Position numbers and translations under genes: made by a program. 5,209 bases of DNA from Candidatus Nomurabacteria bacterium (GTDB taxonomy: Bacteria > Patescibacteriota > Minisyncoccia > Phycocordibacterales > UBA918), in NCBI GenBank assembly GCA_943359405.1, contig CALRHO010000055.1, forward strand, positions 1-5,209, read 5' to 3'. Numbering within the stretch: the first letter of the stretch is position 1; every line of letters starts with the position of its first letter. Shown in pieces: positions 4,867 to 5,209 of the stretch. The notes below the pieces were generated by a model. The model was not told the DNA's origin. It did no database searches and was given only the letters and a program-made list of their open reading frames with translations.

Positions 4867-4880
4867 ATTATAACGTTATA
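4867..4880 (-). promoter_or_regulatory. glmS -10 box TATAAT with overlapping 12-base palindrome
   Basis: On the minus strand TATAAT (4872-4867) is followed by six bases and the glmS ATG at 4860, the same spacing as in front of the DUF305 gene, so the message is probably leaderless. A perfect palindrome, TATAACGTTATA, spans 4869-4880 and overlaps the box. It could be an operator, or a chance product of two adjacent TATAA words. No good -35 box is seen. Confidence 0.6.
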
Positions 4881-4998
4881 CCGGGTACAAATGTTATGCA
4901 GGCGCAGAAAGCACCAAATTTCTACAATTACCTACCCTTCTCCAAGTACTAGCTACACTCCCATGACGTATCGAATGTTTTCATCAACAGTACTTAGC

Positions 4999-5032
4999 AA
5001 AAGCAAAACACCAGCCGTTTTACAGCTGGTGT
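4999..5032 (-). terminator. Intrinsic terminator of the right-edge gene
   Basis: Read on the minus strand, ACACCAGC (5032-5025) pairs with GCTGGTGT (5015-5008) around a nine-base loop and is followed by TTTGCTTTT. It begins 21 bases past the stop codon at 5054 and isolates that gene from glmS downstream. Confidence 0.85.
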
Positions 5033-5053
5033 CGCAACCCACGTCACTCTCAA

Positions 5054-5209
5054 CTAGAGCTCCTCAAGCGTCGGCACCACTTCCACACGCACTGTTTCAT
5101 CAGAAGCGGGTAGATCTGGATAGGTTGGAACCTGAGGCAAGCACGAGATGGTGAAGTCGGTGGTGTTTTGGAGCGGGTTAGTTTGCAGTGGGCTGCTGGC
5201 ATTGCTTGA
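5054..5209 (-). CDS. C-terminal 51 residues of an unrecognised low-complexity protein, cut by window edge
   Basis: A minus-strand frame is open from the right edge to a TAG at 5056-5054 and gives 51 residues, rich in Ser, Asn, Thr, Pro and Gln near the edge (SSNASSPLQTNPLQNTTDF) and acidic at the end (VRVEVVPTLEEL). I do not recognise a family. The main support is position: the stop is followed after 21 bases by a good intrinsic terminator in the same direction. The composition resembles the tails of exported or surface proteins, but no signal or membrane segment is in view. A plus-strand frame of 87 codons covers the same bases and is judged spurious. The gene body lies outside the window. 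Confidence 0.65.
   Translation of the reverse strand, partial: SSNASSPLQTNPLQNTTDFTISCLPQVPTYPDLPASDETVRVEVVPTLEEL

Noticed and set aside
4601..4873. Plus-strand frames inside the glmS N-terminal region (74 and 90 codons), and others at 3153-3368, 4006-4215 and 4232-4465
   Set aside because: They are antisense to the highly conserved glmS coding sequence and have no domain of their own.
4861..5053. glmS ribozyme or riboswitch ahead of glmS
   Set aside because: The -10 box sits six bases before the start codon, so no leader exists to hold one, and the upstream space is accounted for by the promoter and by a terminator of another gene.
4891..5154. 87-codon plus-strand frame upstream of glmS
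   Set aside because: It crosses the terminator hairpin and lies antisense to the better supported right-edge gene. The Ser/Thr/Arg-rich product resembles no family.

Overview
This is a short, gene-dense bacterial window at roughly half GC. The style suggests a member of the Candidate Phyla Radiation (Patescibacteria). The clues are small single-domain proteins, no visible Shine-Dalgarno sequence in front of any of the five readable starts, -10 boxes placed 6 to 9 bases before the start codon at up to four of those genes, and a tRNA gene without an encoded CCA tail. The placement is an inference from style; no marker gene in the window proves it.

Left part (1-1316). A membrane-anchored staphylococcal-type thermonuclease, cut by the left edge, runs on the minus strand. 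Head to head with it across 56 bases lies a membrane-anchored DUF305 protein with a His/Met-rich linker, probably metal binding. A strong two-way hairpin terminator ends the DUF305 gene and serves the gene converging from the right, a BCP-type thiol peroxiredoxin (1339-1839, minus).

Centre (1840-2285). A complete class II tRNA-Ser(CGA) at 2041-2127 sits among pieces of itself. On its left is an inverted-repeat-bounded element (1897-2007) whose outer arms match the tRNA 5' end. On its right is a fold-back element (2139-2263) whose closing stem repeats the tRNA acceptor stem and which contains an inverted copy of the T arm. A perfect 25-base direct copy of the tRNA 3' end lies at 2243-2267. The two flanking elements share a CCCGATTG word beside AT-rich palindromes. 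This is the least explained part of the window.

Right part (2286-5209). An endonuclease/exonuclease/phosphatase-family protein (plus strand) converges on glmS (minus strand), which encodes the enzyme committing fructose-6-phosphate to amino-sugar and hence peptidoglycan precursor synthesis. glmS has a TATAAT box exactly six bases before its ATG, so it is probably leaderless and has no room for a glmS ribozyme. Upstream lie a hairpin terminator and the last 51 codons of an unrecognised low-complexity protein cut by the right edge.

Functionally the window combines an exported nuclease, a second phosphoesterase/nuclease, an extracytoplasmic metal-binding candidate, a peroxide-detoxifying enzyme and a cell-wall precursor enzyme. 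The genes are mostly single transcription units (divergent or convergent), so no shared operon or pathway is evident.
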